Assembly: GCA_943788635.1 (NCBI GenBank) | Contig: CALSRA010000022.1 | Location: 1 to 44,898 of the forward strand | DNA from: an uncultured Alphaproteobacteria bacterium | Lineage (GTDB): Bacteria > Pseudomonadota > Alphaproteobacteria > UBA8366 > GCA-2717185 | Direction of reading: 5' to 3' | Length of the DNA stretch: 44,898 nt | In this document: in pieces, positions 9,545 through 18,337 of the stretch | How the letters are laid out: each line of letters opens with the position of its first letter | How positions within the stretch are numbered: the first letter of the stretch is position 1 | Translations under genes and position numbers: made by a program | The notes under the pieces: generated by a model | The model's input: the letters and a program-made list of their open reading frames with translations, nothing else | Told to the model about the DNA's origin: nothing | Databases searched by the model: none

Positions 9545-10398
9545 GATTCGCTTTCATCGACGCCTGGAAAGAAGAATGGCCAGTGGAGTGTCTCTGCCGC
9601 GTTATGCGGGTCACATCGCGTGGGTTTCGCGCTTGGCGCCTGCGCCCGATGAGCCAACGCCAACGTCATGATATGGTGCTTCTTGCCCATATCCGTGAGC
9701 AACACCGTCTGAGCCTGCAAAGCTATGGGCGGCCGCGCATGACCGAAGAGCTGCAAGAATTGGGGCTTGAAGTGGGGCACCGGCGCGTGGGTCGCTTGAT
9801 GCGTGAGAACGGCATCAAGGTTATCAGAACCCAGAAATACAAAGCTACGACGGACAGCAACCACACGTTCAACATCGCGCCCAACTTGCTGGCTCAGAAC
9901 TTCTCAGCGGATGCGCCTAACCAAAAATGGGCGGGCGACATATCCTATATCTGGACCAGTGAAGGCTGGTTGTATCTGGCTGTCATCCTTGATCTGTATT
10001 CCCGTCGCGTTATCGGCTGGGCCGTCAGCAGCCGTATGAAGCGGGATTTGGCGATCCGGGCGTTGGACATGGCCGTGGCACTGCGACAGCCGCCAGAGGG
10101 CTGCATTCACCATACGGATCGCGGGTCGCAATATTGTTCGCACGACTATCAGAAGCGCCTTTTGAAGAATGGCTTCAAGGTATCGATGAGCGGCAAAGGC
10201 AATTGCTACGACAATTCCATGGTTGAGACCTTCTTCAAATCCATCAAGGCAGAGCTCATCTGGCGCAACCGCTGGGATACACGTCGCCAAGCAGAAGGAG
10301 CTATATTCCAGTATATCAATGGGTTCTACAATTCCCGCCGCCGCCACTCATCACTGAATAGCAAAAGCCCCTTGGCATTCGAACGAAAGGCCGCATAA
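9541..10398 (+). CDS. IS3-family transposase OrfB (DDE catalytic domain)
   Basis: This 285-residue protein has the IS3 OrfB layout: an N-terminal HTH_21 region (QSYGRPRMTEEL, RRVGRLMRENGI) followed by an integrase core. The catalytic triad is visible: WAGDISYIWT with the first Asp, HHTDRGSQYCS with the second Asp, and NSMVETFFKSIKAEL with the Glu. The C-terminus has YNSRRRHSSL. All motifs are intact and the frame is open, so the element may still be active. Its ATG overlaps the orfA stop, so it is expected to be made mainly as an OrfAB fusion by frameshifting. Confidence 0.92.
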   Translation: MRFAFIDAWKEEWPVECLCRVMRVTSRGFRAWRLRPMSQRQRHDMVLLAHIREQHRLSLQSYGRPRMTEELQELGLEVGHRRVGRLMRENGIKVIRTQKYKATTDSNHTFNIAPNLLAQNFSADAPNQKWAGDISYIWTSEGWLYLAVILDLYSRRVIGWAVSSRMKRDLAIRALDMAVALRQPPEGCIHHTDRGSQYCSHDYQKRLLKNGFKVSMSGKGNCYDNSMVETFFKSIKAELIWRNRWDTRRQAEGAIFQYINGFYNSRRRHSSLNSKSPLAFERKAA

Positions 10399-10436
10399 AT
10401 GAGTTGAAAGACCGGAACGTAAGCGGGACAAGACCA

Positions 10437-10973
10437 TAATGCCCGGGTTCCCCGCCAGGCGAGCATCGCCCCCAGCGCCGCGATCAAACCGAAACTGATG
10501 CTTTCCAGCGTTCCGGATGCCGCATAGGCATCGCGGGTCGACCAGCCAATCAATTCCCGCGCTCCTTCCACCAGAACAACGGCTGTTACGCCCTGCACCA
10601 GTGCGGAGGCCAGCGCGATCCAGACACCCCGGCGGATGTGGCTTTCATGGGTCAGCAGGTAGGCTGACAGGATTGCCTTGCCATGCCCGGGACCGGCCGC
10701 ATGAAAAACACCGTAAATGAAACTGCCCACGATAAGCGCCCATGCCGCGGCCATCGAACCTTCGCTTTTCACCGCGCGGACCAGGGCCACGAGTTCACGG
10801 TGGTACTGGCGCTGCATGTCGAACACCCAGCCCGAAAAAGCCGTCCACTGATCGCCGGCCCAGTCGAGCGGCCCTGCCGCCAGCGCGGGAAACACCGCCA
10901 TCACGACAAAGACGAAAACAAGACCGGAAAAAGCATTCCGCCACCGGCCAATTGGGCCTTTTCCTAAGGACAA
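10437..10973 (-). pseudogene. zevB: zevB (NicO-type metal transporter), N-terminal half truncated by IS3
   Basis: This is the first ~179 codons of the NicO/ZevB transporter. It has an N-terminal hydrophobic segment (NAFSGLVFVFVVMAVFPALA), the family signature GVFHAAGPGHGKAILSAYLL, which holds the metal-binding His residues of the first core helix, and three more membrane segments. After the codons for WRGTRAL the IS3 end begins, and translation would run into IS sequence to a stop at about 10326. The start is TTG 10973, overlapping the end of zevA by 10 bp, which points to translational coupling. In the known ZevAB system of Haemophilus this protein partners the periplasmic ZevA in zinc uptake. 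Here the transporter must be non-functional. Confidence 0.85.
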
Positions 10974-11620
10974 TGAATCGTCACCGTCTCCGCGAAATGC
11001 TGTCCCAATCCATCACCGGCCGATTGCGACTGATCCAACGACTGCGCCAGCGACAACACCTGCATATCTGGCTTCGCTTCTTTTATCTGATAACCGCAAC
11101 TTTCGGGTACCAATCCTTCGAACAATACCGGGCGGTCCTTGATGTGCAGAACCTCGATATAATAGGTCGGATCATAGATACGGTAGACCAGCGTCTCCTG
11201 TCGCGGATCGAGCGGTTCGGTCAATGGCAAGGTGAACACCAGCCCCAGCCGTCCCTGAAAATAGGTCGATTCGACGTCCCGAATGGCGCCATACGAAACC
11301 GGCTTGTCGTTCACCTGCAGGAAAGTGAAATATGAATACTCGGCCAGTCCCTCGGTCGACGCCGCCGCCAGCGCCCGCAGGGATTCATCGTCGGGAATGC
11401 CGTCGCCATCCTTGTCCATGCCGTCGATAGCGAACGCCGTATAGAATTCATCGAAGGTCCACAATACCCGCAACGCCGATATCCGGCCCTGCGCATCGAA
11501 AATGGCAATGGTCCGCAGGTCGATCCAGGTATGCGGATGGGCAGAAACCGGTGTCGCCAGAACCAATGCCAGCAGCAGACAGCCGGCAACGGAATATGTA
11601 AGGTCAACGAATCTCTTCAT
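10964..11620 (-). CDS. zevA: ZevA-like periplasmic metal-binding protein (DUF1007)
   Basis: This is a 218-residue DUF1007 protein. It has a signal peptide (residues 1-27, cut before HPHTW) followed by the family's HPHTWID start with two His that could bind metal. A calcium-loop-like DKDGDG is at about 69-74, then a beta-rich body with TYFQGRLGLVFTLPLTEPL and YRIYDPTYYIEV. DUF1007 proteins occur beside NicO-type transporters. In Haemophilus influenzae the pair is ZevAB, a zinc uptake system. The ATG at 11620 (MKRFVDLT) is chosen because the signal peptide begins there; a longer frame upstream has no support. It overlaps zevB by 10 bp. I see no Zur palindrome directly upstream of this gene. Confidence 0.85.
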   Translation of the reverse strand: MKRFVDLTYSVAGCLLLALVLATPVSAHPHTWIDLRTIAIFDAQGRISALRVLWTFDEFYTAFAIDGMDKDGDGIPDDESLRALAAASTEGLAEYSYFTFLQVNDKPVSYGAIRDVESTYFQGRLGLVFTLPLTEPLDPRQETLVYRIYDPTYYIEVLHIKDRPVLFEGLVPESCGYQIKEAKPDMQVLSLAQSLDQSQSAGDGLGQHFAETVTIHCP

Positions 11621-11738
11621 CGGCTTTCTCAACTCCTGATCCGATTTCGCGTTAATACACCTAATGGCTCGGGATAGTCTTGCAAGCAAAGAAAAAATCG
11701 ACCGTAATTTTACCACATTGCCGAAAGACAGTGTCCCG

Positions 11739-12248
11739 ATGCGCCTGACAACAATTTTCCTTCTGCTATGCGCCACCACGGCACTCGCCGACACCGAAAA
11801 GTCCGGGCCGGACGCCCGGACGGTGCAGTCTTTTATCCAGGAGACATCCCGCACCTGCACCTCGCGCGCGGCGCGGGATTGCATCGATGCCGGATGGAAA
11901 TTCGTCGTAGTATCGCCACAGCACGGGCTGACCCTGCCGGAACTGAAATCCCTGCGTCAACGGCTTGGCGGCTGGTTCAGCGCCTATCAGGATGTCCTGT
12001 CGCCGCAGGACCGTGGCGCCGTGCTGGTCGGCCTGTTGATGGCGGACGGTATCGGCATGGAACGGTTGCACAAGGCATTCGATACGGATCGCAACGGCCG
12101 GGTAAGCCAACGCGAACTCCTGACCGATGTAACACTCGACCAACGCTCCCTCGGCGCAATTCTGACCGATGTTAAGGCGGTAAACCGCAAAGCACTTGCC
12201 ACGCGATTGGGCCTGCCCCCCCGCATGATCGAAGAACTGTTCCGGTAA
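11739..12248 (+). CDS. Secreted EF-hand domain protein
   Basis: This 169-residue protein has a signal peptide (residues 1-17, MRLTTIFLLLCATTALA) and one clear EF-hand loop, DTDRNGRVSQRE (115-126), with the normal calcium ligands. Two cysteines (40 and 48) may form a disulfide. The rest is a helical domain (LPELKSLRQRLGGWFSAYQDVL) I cannot assign. The upstream in-frame ATG at 11664 would give a non-signal leader, so the start at 11739 is preferred. It is transcribed divergently from zevA with only 118 bp between, so they may share control. It probably binds calcium outside the cytoplasm; its function is unknown. Confidence 0.7.
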   Translation: MRLTTIFLLLCATTALADTEKSGPDARTVQSFIQETSRTCTSRAARDCIDAGWKFVVVSPQHGLTLPELKSLRQRLGGWFSAYQDVLSPQDRGAVLVGLLMADGIGMERLHKAFDTDRNGRVSQRELLTDVTLDQRSLGAILTDVKAVNRKALATRLGLPPRMIEELFR

Positions 12249-12270
12249 GCTGAAGCCCCAGGCCTTATCC

Positions 12271-12864
12271 TTACACCTGCACGACGAAGTCGAACCGGCC
12301 CGTGCGGCGGCCTTCGCCACCCGCCAGCGCCACTTCCAGGTCCGGGTTGAAACGGAAATCATTCTGCCGCCGCGGGTCATCCGGGAAATAGAGCTGCGTT
12401 GTCAGCAGCGGCCCTTTGGGCGCGCGAACCTTGACGTGGAAATGCCGCGCGCGGCCCGGATAATCACCCGGCGTGCAAGTCATGAAACGGTAACGGCCCG
12501 CCGCATCAGTGATCTGATGGCCCCGCAAGACAAAGCCGCTATTGTCGTACCGCCCCTGCCGGTCGGCATGCCAAAGATCGACAAGCGCTCCCGCTACGGG
12601 CTGACAGGACGGATCAAGAACGAACCCCTGCAGCACCAGCACCTCGCCGGGTGCGGTATCGCCGGTAAAATCGGCCTTCAGCGGCGTATCCGGGGTATAG
12701 AAAGGCCCTTCCATTTGCGATGCTGTCGGTACCGCAGCGTCGCCGCACGCGGGCGTCAGCACGGTTTCCGCACGAAGCGGCACGGACGCGAACAAGGGCA
12801 GCGCCAGCCCGGCCCCAATCAACAGGTCGCGGCGTTTGATCAAGCGGTTTTGTCGCTGCTTCAT
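12271..12864 (-). CDS. Tat-exported intradiol ring-cleavage dioxygenase-like protein
   Basis: This 197-residue protein of the protocatechuate 3,4-dioxygenase/intradiol family is made with a twin-arginine type leader (KRRDLLIGAGLALPLFA, residues 10-26), so it is probably folded and exported to the periplasm. The ferric iron ligands of the family are all present: Tyr106 (GRYDNSG), Tyr135 (GDYPGRAR), His141 and His143 (ARHFHVKV). Family members open catechol-type rings between the two hydroxyls. The start ATG overlaps the stop of the upstream DUF3500 gene as ATGA, with a GGGAG ribosome site inside that gene, so the two are translationally coupled. It ends the dsbD-like operon. The substrate is unknown. 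Confidence 0.88.
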   Translation of the reverse strand: MKQRQNRLIKRRDLLIGAGLALPLFASVPLRAETVLTPACGDAAVPTASQMEGPFYTPDTPLKADFTGDTAPGEVLVLQGFVLDPSCQPVAGALVDLWHADRQGRYDNSGFVLRGHQITDAAGRYRFMTCTPGDYPGRARHFHVKVRAPKGPLLTTQLYFPDDPRRQNDFRFNPDLEVALAGGEGRRTGRFDFVVQV

Positions 12865-13952
12865 GGTGATACTCCCTTTAACCGGTGCCCGTGGCTTGCA
12901 GGCGCCGTGCCGTAATGTCGATGCAGGTCGTTGCGGCCAAAATCATTTGCCGGGTCGCGCCACAGCGCATGAATGTGATTCGCGCTGTTTTGCGTGTTAT
13001 CAAATTCGATCAGGATGCGCGGACCGTGGATACGGTAGTAGAAGGCCTCGCCGTCCCGCATGGCCCCCGGCCCAGGCAAACCGGGATTCGCCAAGCCCGT
13101 CGCGGACCAGCGCCATATAGGGCCTGCCGATTTCATCCCGCGCCAACCCGACATAGGATTCGATCAGGCGCAACAGCAGGCTGCGCTGGGCATCGGACAA
13201 TGCGGACACCGCCACCCCCGGCCCGCGTGCTAATCCGCTGCGCATTTCCCGGACCGGCGACGATATTCCCCAGCGAACCGGTGCCGATTATTGCCGCTTC
13301 CCGCTGTGCCTCTGTCAGGCTTTGCGCCAGCTCAAGGCCAAGATTGTATTCGTCGCCCTGTACCCGCTCCCCCCGCGCGCGGACCGACAGGGATGCGCGC
13401 GGGATTGGTGCCCGTAAACAGTGGCGTTACGGAAACGGTTCGCGGCGAAGACAGCGTCACGTTTATCGACAGGTGATGCCCTTCGAAACGCCACCCCCAG
13501 GGATAGGAACCCGGCTCGCCGAATACGGTCACAAGGTAGTTTTCCGGGTCCCGATACCGCAGCGAGGACCCTTCGACTTCTGCCAGCACCGCTTCCAGTG
13601 CCATGATCGCTTCGGCTTTCATCACCCCCTTGGCCGACAGGGTTGCCCGCAGCAGCGCCAGCGCCGCGCCCTTCTGTGCCGGGGACATATCGCGCAACGC
13701 GACGCCGTCACGGCTGCGCGGGGTGTAGTGCCAATCGAACCGTTCGTCATCATCGAAGGCGTAAGTGCCTTCCGTGCGCTGGCCCGTATCGAGAACGGCC
13801 AGCCAGTCGGATGCTGCCTTCGCAATCGCTTCATCGAATGCCGCGGCGGGCGGGGTCGTGGTGAACGCCAGCGCCGCCGCCAACATTGTCGTCAAAAATA
13901 AACCGCGCACACGGCGCGACAGCCTACCAGGCATATTTGACGCTACAGCCAT
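12861..13952 (-). pseudogene. Secreted DUF3500 protein, three frameshifts
   Basis: This is a DUF3500 family protein of unknown biochemical function, ~360 codons. It has a hydrophobic signal peptide (LFLTTMLAAALAFTTTPPAAA). Conserved sequence follows: FDDDERFDWHYTPRSRDGVALRDM, then GSSLRYRDPENYLVTVFG, GWRFEGHHLSINVT, and at the end FYYRIHGPRILIEFDNTQN with HIHALWRDPANDFG. Three extra bases break it: in the C6 run at 13369-13374, in TTTCCC at 13245-13250, and in the C5 run at 13064-13068. Removing one base at each restores DEYNLGLELAQSL, SGLARGPGVAVSAL and WAGAMRDGEAFYYRIHGP. It overlaps both neighbours, the redoxin stop upstream and the dioxygenase start (ATGA) downstream. Confidence 0.85.
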
Positions 13953-14562
13953 AGGCCCGTGTTACCGGGTTCGACACCGGCTTGCCCGCCGCCATCTCGT
14001 TCAGGGCGACCGTGACATAATTCGTCGCCTTTTCGATATCGGACTTCCGGGACGACGCAATGCTGTCGATGCCGCCCATGTATTTCAGCACGCCATCAGG
14101 ATCGATGATGTACATGTGCGGCGTTGTGCGCGCGCCATAGGTCTGGCCAATCGTACCTTCCGGATCGAGGATAATTTCCGTCGGATGCGCGCCCCGCTCC
14201 TGAGCGATTTTCAGCGCCTCGGCCCCGTCGACGTGACCTTCCTCACCCGGCGCGGAAGAAATCACCGACAGCCAGACCACGCCCTTGTCCACGGCCGACT
14301 TCTGGGTCTTCTGCATGTTGTCGGCACCGTAATGCTTGCGAACATACGGGCATTCATGATTGGTCCATTCCAGCACCACGGTCTTGCCGCGATAGGCGTC
14401 CAGCGCAATCGGTTTGCCCGTCGCCGTGGTTCCTGTGAAGCCGGGCGCCGGCTTGCCGACCTTGGCATCGCCGGCGGCTTGCGCGGCACCGCCGGCAAAT
14501 GCGAGCGCCGCCGACGCGGCAATCGCCACACCAAGCAGTGTTCTTCGATTAACGGGTCTCAT
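13924..14562 (-). CDS. Exported redoxin (AhpC/TSA, thioredoxin-fold) protein
   Basis: This 212-residue thioredoxin-fold protein is exported by a signal peptide with a twin-arginine-like start (NRRTLLGVAIAASAALAFAGGAAQA). The redoxin body starts VGKPAPGFTGTTATGKPI, then has TVVLEWTNHECPYVRKHYG, where Cys71 stands alone where thioredoxins have a CxxC pair. It resembles peroxiredoxin-like TlpA relatives. A second Cys (206) lies near the C-terminus (YGCSVKY) and could be the resolving partner. The ATG at 14562 is chosen for its GGAG ribosome site 7 bases upstream. It follows the DsbD-like gene after 33 bp, and that protein would be a natural source of electrons for it. Confidence 0.85.
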   Translation of the reverse strand: MRPVNRRTLLGVAIAASAALAFAGGAAQAAGDAKVGKPAPGFTGTTATGKPIALDAYRGKTVVLEWTNHECPYVRKHYGADNMQKTQKSAVDKGVVWLSVISSAPGEEGHVDGAEALKIAQERGAHPTEIILDPEGTIGQTYGARTTPHMYIIDPDGVLKYMGGIDSIASSRKSDIEKATNYVTVALNEMAAGKPVSNPVTRAYGCSVKYAW

Positions 14563-14595
14563 AAGTATGCTCCTTTCCATGGGAACCAGGTTCAC

Positions 14596-16713
14596 TCAAA
14601 TGCCCTGCAGCGCATCAACGACAATCGATGCGGTGAGAAGTTGCGGCAACACCTGCGGCGGCCGTTCATCGGGATAAAACAATACGTATAGCGGCACCCC
14701 TGCCCGGTCATACCGGCGCAGCAAGGCGGTGATTTCCGGGTCCTGGCGGGTCCAGTCACCAATCAGATAGGCCGCCCCACTGTTCCGTAACGCGTTTCGG
14801 AATTCATCGCTGGCCAGCGCCACCCGCTCGTTCACCTTGCAGGTGATGCACCAGGCCGCCGTCATATTCACCAGCACGGGCCGGCCTTCGGCACGCAGCG
14901 TATCGAACCGGGCCTGCGAAAACCGTTCCCCTTCGGATGATTGCACCAGGGCTGCCGGACCGTCTGCCGGCTGGATCGTCGCGCCCAGCCACAAGGCCCC
15001 GGCGATGGACGCCAGCGCGAGGGCGTGCCGCACGACACCGCCACCCTTTCCATATAACCATAACGCGAACGCCAGCGCCGTCATGCCCAGCAGTGCAGCG
15101 AATACGGCATCGGGGTCGGCCTGCTGTGCCAGCACCCAGATCAGCCACGCCGCCGATGCAAACATCGGAAACGCCAATACCTGTTTGAAAGTGTTCATCC
15201 ACGCACCCGGCTTCGGCAGGATACGCGCCACCGCCGGCACCGCCGTCAGCAACAGATAGGGTGCCGCCAACCCTGCCCCAAGCATAAGGATCGCCGCCAT
15301 CGCAACGGGCCCCGACTGGGTGAACGCAAAACCAAGCGCCGCCGCCATGAAGGGCGCGGTGCACGGTGCAGCAACGACTGCCGCCAGCACGCCGGTGAAG
15401 AAACTTCCGGCCGTTCCGGACCGTCCCGCAATCGACTGCCCCATCCCGGTCCAGGACCCCGCGACCTCGAACACCCCCGCCAGATTAAGGCCCACCGCGA
15501 ACAGGACATAGGCGAGCAGCGCCACAACGACGGGATCCTGCAACTGGAAGCCCCAGCCAATCGCGGCGCCGCCCGATCGCAGCATCAGAAGAGCCGCGCC
15601 GAGCAGGGCAAAGGCGCAGAGTACCCCGCCGGTATATGCCAGCCCGCCCCATAACCGCGCGGCACGCGAATCGCCCGCATGACTGACCAGACCAAGCGCC
15701 TTGATCGCCAGCACCGGAAACACACAGGGCATGAGATTAAGCAGTAATCCGCCCAGGAAAGCGAAGGCCAGGATCATCGGCAAGGCCATGGGCGTCGCAG
15801 GCGCCGCCGCAGGGGCCTGAACCGCCATTGCGGTTGCTGCCGGCGTCGTGGCGGTCAGCGTAGCGCGGTCAATGACGAAAGCCAGCCGGGACGGTTCCCC
15901 GCCGGTGTCTTCGCGCAGGGTCAGCACGCCCGACAGTGCAGCCGGTACGGGAAGCTCGCCGCGCCGCATCGTCAATCGCAATACCGGCGCGTCATATTGC
16001 AGGGTCTGTTCCGCCGCCGGCTCAACGATGCCCCATGCATCCGCGAAGAAATGCGCATCGGACAGCCTGTCTGCTTCAAGCCCCGGCGCCTGGAAGGCAA
16101 GCGTCACCACATCCCCCTGCACCGCCGCCGTGTAGGGCCAGGGCGCCTCCACAGGGAGGCCCTGACGCACCGCTGCAAACAAATCAGCATCCCCACTGTT
16201 CGGTAAGGTTTCGCCGCCGGTCGGTATGGAAATTTCGAAGCGCCCCGATTCGGGGATACAGACCTTCTCGCAGACCAGCCAGGTCGCCTCCGCCTGCACC
16301 GGAAAATCCGTTCCGGCGGGCCAGTCCGCGGGCACCGTAATGTCGCTGATCAGCCCGACCTGATCGCTGTAGCCGTGATTGACCAGCCCCGCGAATTCAA
16401 TTCGATCCGGCGCCATCCACTGGATCGGCCCCACATCGGCGTTGTCCGGCAGGGTCCATTCGATAGCGGTTTCCTGGCCGCTATCCCCGGGGTTCCTCCA
16501 ATAGGTATGCCAGTGCTCGCGAATTGTCTGATGCAGCATCACCGCTACGGTATCGCCGGGGACAACCTGTCCCGCCTCAACGACCAGCCGGGCCGTAACG
16601 TTATCGGTACTGACCCTGTCATTTGCGGAAGCCGCCGGCACAGCCAGCACGCAGGCAGCCATAAAGCCGCAAAATATCCGCCAGGCAGACAATCGATTCA
16701 CCGCATTCACCAC
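14596..16713 (-). CDS. dsbD: DsbD/ScsB-type thiol:disulfide interchange protein
   Basis: This 705-residue transmembrane electron carrier moves reducing power from cytoplasmic thioredoxin to periplasmic proteins. It has a signal peptide (about 1-30), an N-terminal periplasmic domain with the Cys pair C148/C152 (CEKVC), a central membrane domain of about eight helices (310-580) with the two transport cysteines C330 (LMPCVFPV) and C451 (APCTAPF), and a C-terminal thioredoxin domain with the C622-C625 pair (WCITC). The N-terminal domain and membrane order match the ScsB/DsbD branch. It starts at GTG 16713 and is the first gene of an operon with the redoxin, DUF3500 and intradiol dioxygenase genes, all exported. 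The set suggests periplasmic redox maintenance. Confidence 0.9.
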   Translation of the reverse strand: MVNAVNRLSAWRIFCGFMAACVLAVPAASANDRVSTDNVTARLVVEAGQVVPGDTVAVMLHQTIREHWHTYWRNPGDSGQETAIEWTLPDNADVGPIQWMAPDRIEFAGLVNHGYSDQVGLISDITVPADWPAGTDFPVQAEATWLVCEKVCIPESGRFEISIPTGGETLPNSGDADLFAAVRQGLPVEAPWPYTAAVQGDVVTLAFQAPGLEADRLSDAHFFADAWGIVEPAAEQTLQYDAPVLRLTMRRGELPVPAALSGVLTLREDTGGEPSRLAFVIDRATLTATTPAATAMAVQAPAAAPATPMALPMILAFAFLGGLLLNLMPCVFPVLAIKALGLVSHAGDSRAARLWGGLAYTGGVLCAFALLGAALLMLRSGGAAIGWGFQLQDPVVVALLAYVLFAVGLNLAGVFEVAGSWTGMGQSIAGRSGTAGSFFTGVLAAVVAAPCTAPFMAAALGFAFTQSGPVAMAAILMLGAGLAAPYLLLTAVPAVARILPKPGAWMNTFKQVLAFPMFASAAWLIWVLAQQADPDAVFAALLGMTALAFALWLYGKGGGVVRHALALASIAGALWLGATIQPADGPAALVQSSEGERFSQARFDTLRAEGRPVLVNMTAAWCITCKVNERVALASDEFRNALRNSGAAYLIGDWTRQDPEITALLRRYDRAGVPLYVLFYPDERPPQVLPQLLTASIVVDALQGI

Positions 16714-16788
16714 TGCTTCCGGTTCCGGTTACAGCACGATATGTAGGGCGTTCCCGGAATGGGGCAAATCAAAAAATGTTGACCGGAT

Positions 16789-18027
16789 TCAGTCCTGGCT
16801 GTCGCGTGCCAATCCGGACTCGACCCACAGCTTGATAAACAGCGACAGACTGCCGAACAGCGCGAACCCGCCGACAAGCGGCAGTACCGTGCCGTCATAG
16901 GCCTGACCGATCACCGTGCCGAGCACGACACCCAATACAGTTGTAAGCGACGTCACCACCCCGGCGCCGATTCCGGCGATATGGCCCAGCGGTTCCATCG
17001 CCAATGCATTGAAATTGCCCATCAACATTCCGAAACATCCAAAGGTCACCATCCCCCAGGCCATCAGCGACCACAGCGGCGGATGTCCAGCCTGCCAGAA
17101 TGCGATGCCGGTAAAGGCAATCGAACTGACCGCCATAACCGAAAGCGCAATGGTCGTGATACGGCGCATGCCGAATCGGACAACGAGCCGTGAATTGGCA
17201 AAGGAGGCCAGGCCGATGCATAGCGCCAGCGCGCCGAAATAGAAGGGAAACTTTACGCCCAGCCCATATTGCTGCTGCAATACCTGGGACGCGGATGAAA
17301 GGTAGCCGATAAAGGCACCGAAAACGAACCCGGCGGACACCGTGTAACCGAATGACTGCCGGTTGCGCAGGATTTCAGCGACTCCGCGAAAAATTCCGAT
17401 CAGCGAGAACGGTTTGCGCCGGTCATGTGTCAATGTTTCGGGCTGGCGTATCGCAAACCAGACAAGGGCAATGGTCGCCAGGGCCAGCAATACGCCAAAA
17501 ATAGCGCGCCAGGAGGCAAACAACAGGATTGCCTGTCCCAACATTGGCGCGAGCGCGGGCACAACAATGAAAACAGACGTCACCAGCGACATGATCTGCG
17601 CCATTGCCCGGCCCGAATACTGATCGCGCACCAGGGCAATGGTCACGATCCGCGATGCCGCGGCGCCCAGCCCCTGCAGCACGCGCCCGGCCAGCATGAC
17701 TTCGAAGCTCCATGCGAACGTCGACAGGACGCACCCCGCCAGATAAAGGGAAAGGCCGGCATAGATCGCCGGTTTGCGGCCGATACTGTCGGATAACGGG
17801 CCATAGATCAGCTGCCCGACCAGCAACCCGGAAAACAGGAACGTCACAACAAGCTGGCTGTCATTCGCCTCTTTGACGCCAAGGTCGCTGCCGATTGCCG
17901 ACAGTGCCGGCAGCATCGCGTCGATCGATAACGCGACCAGCGATATCAGCAACGCCATAAGAACGACAAATTCGCGCTGGGACAGGCGGTCGCCAGGCGG
18001 AGTTTCTGGATTGTTGGCGCCTGTCAC
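16789..18027 (-). CDS. MFS multidrug efflux transporter, Bcr/CflA type
   Basis: This 412-residue membrane protein has 12 hydrophobic segments and the signature of the Bcr/CflA drug-resistance family: a first helix with LISLVALSIDAMLPALSAIG, the loop GPLSDSIGRKPAIYAG (motif A) and LQGLGAAASRIVTIALVRDQY (motif C region). Members export chloramphenicol, bicyclomycin or sulfonamides by proton antiport. A GTG start at 18027 with a GGAG site 8 bases upstream is preferred to the TTG at 18072. It follows no operon partner; the next gene downstream is the DsbD-like gene after 75 bp. The exact substrate cannot be told. Confidence 0.85.
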   Translation of the reverse strand: MTGANNPETPPGDRLSQREFVVLMALLISLVALSIDAMLPALSAIGSDLGVKEANDSQLVVTFLFSGLLVGQLIYGPLSDSIGRKPAIYAGLSLYLAGCVLSTFAWSFEVMLAGRVLQGLGAAASRIVTIALVRDQYSGRAMAQIMSLVTSVFIVVPALAPMLGQAILLFASWRAIFGVLLALATIALVWFAIRQPETLTHDRRKPFSLIGIFRGVAEILRNRQSFGYTVSAGFVFGAFIGYLSSASQVLQQQYGLGVKFPFYFGALALCIGLASFANSRLVVRFGMRRITTIALSVMAVSSIAFTGIAFWQAGHPPLWSLMAWGMVTFGCFGMLMGNFNALAMEPLGHIAGIGAGVVTSLTTVLGVVLGTVIGQAYDGTVLPLVGGFALFGSLSLFIKLWVESGLARDSQD

Positions 18028-18337
18028 GATGATGTCTCCGAATGCACTGCGCCGGATATTCCCCGTCGACAATGATTCAGGGGTGTATGAGCGGCGAACC
18101 GGGATAGCGGACAGATACGGGATAAGGCCCCTGCCCTCTGGATACCAGAATCAGTCTTTATGCCGAAACCCGGACTCGTGCAAGGCAGGAAGCCGCCTTT
18201 TGTAATGACGCATAGTCGCAGCCACCCCACGAAACAGATCGCCCGCGATTGATACAGATCAGCGAACACCGGCACCAAATCGATAGAATGATACCGAGGC
18301 CATATAAACCGCAACGGCCCCGGACAGGAGGATGCAT
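18028..18337. other. Intergenic region between divergent genes, 310 bp
   Basis: This stretch separates the MFS transporter (-) from the small conserved protein (+). I find no ORF with support, no convincing hairpin with a T tract and no clear -35/-10 pair. It presumably holds both promoters. An AGGAG ribosome site for the plus-strand gene lies at its right end (18327-18331). Confidence 0.4.

Larger units (their letters stand above)
9206..10436 (+). mobile_element. IS3-family insertion sequence inserted in zevB
   Basis: A 1,231-bp element with imperfect terminal inverted repeats that begin TGGTCTTGTC at the left and end GACAAGACCA at the right; the match extends inward through a shared TTCCGGTCT. 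It carries two overlapping ORFs (orfA, orfB) as in the IS3 family. On the host strand the flanking bases are TTA on one side and TTC on the other, so a 3-bp target duplication is present only with one mismatch. The element lies in the opposite direction to the host gene. Confidence 0.88.

Noticed and set aside
8708..10973. A perfect target duplication for the IS3 element
   Set aside because: Flanking triplets are TTA and TTC, so only two of three bases agree. I accept the insertion on the basis of inverted repeats and the in-frame rejoining of zevB.
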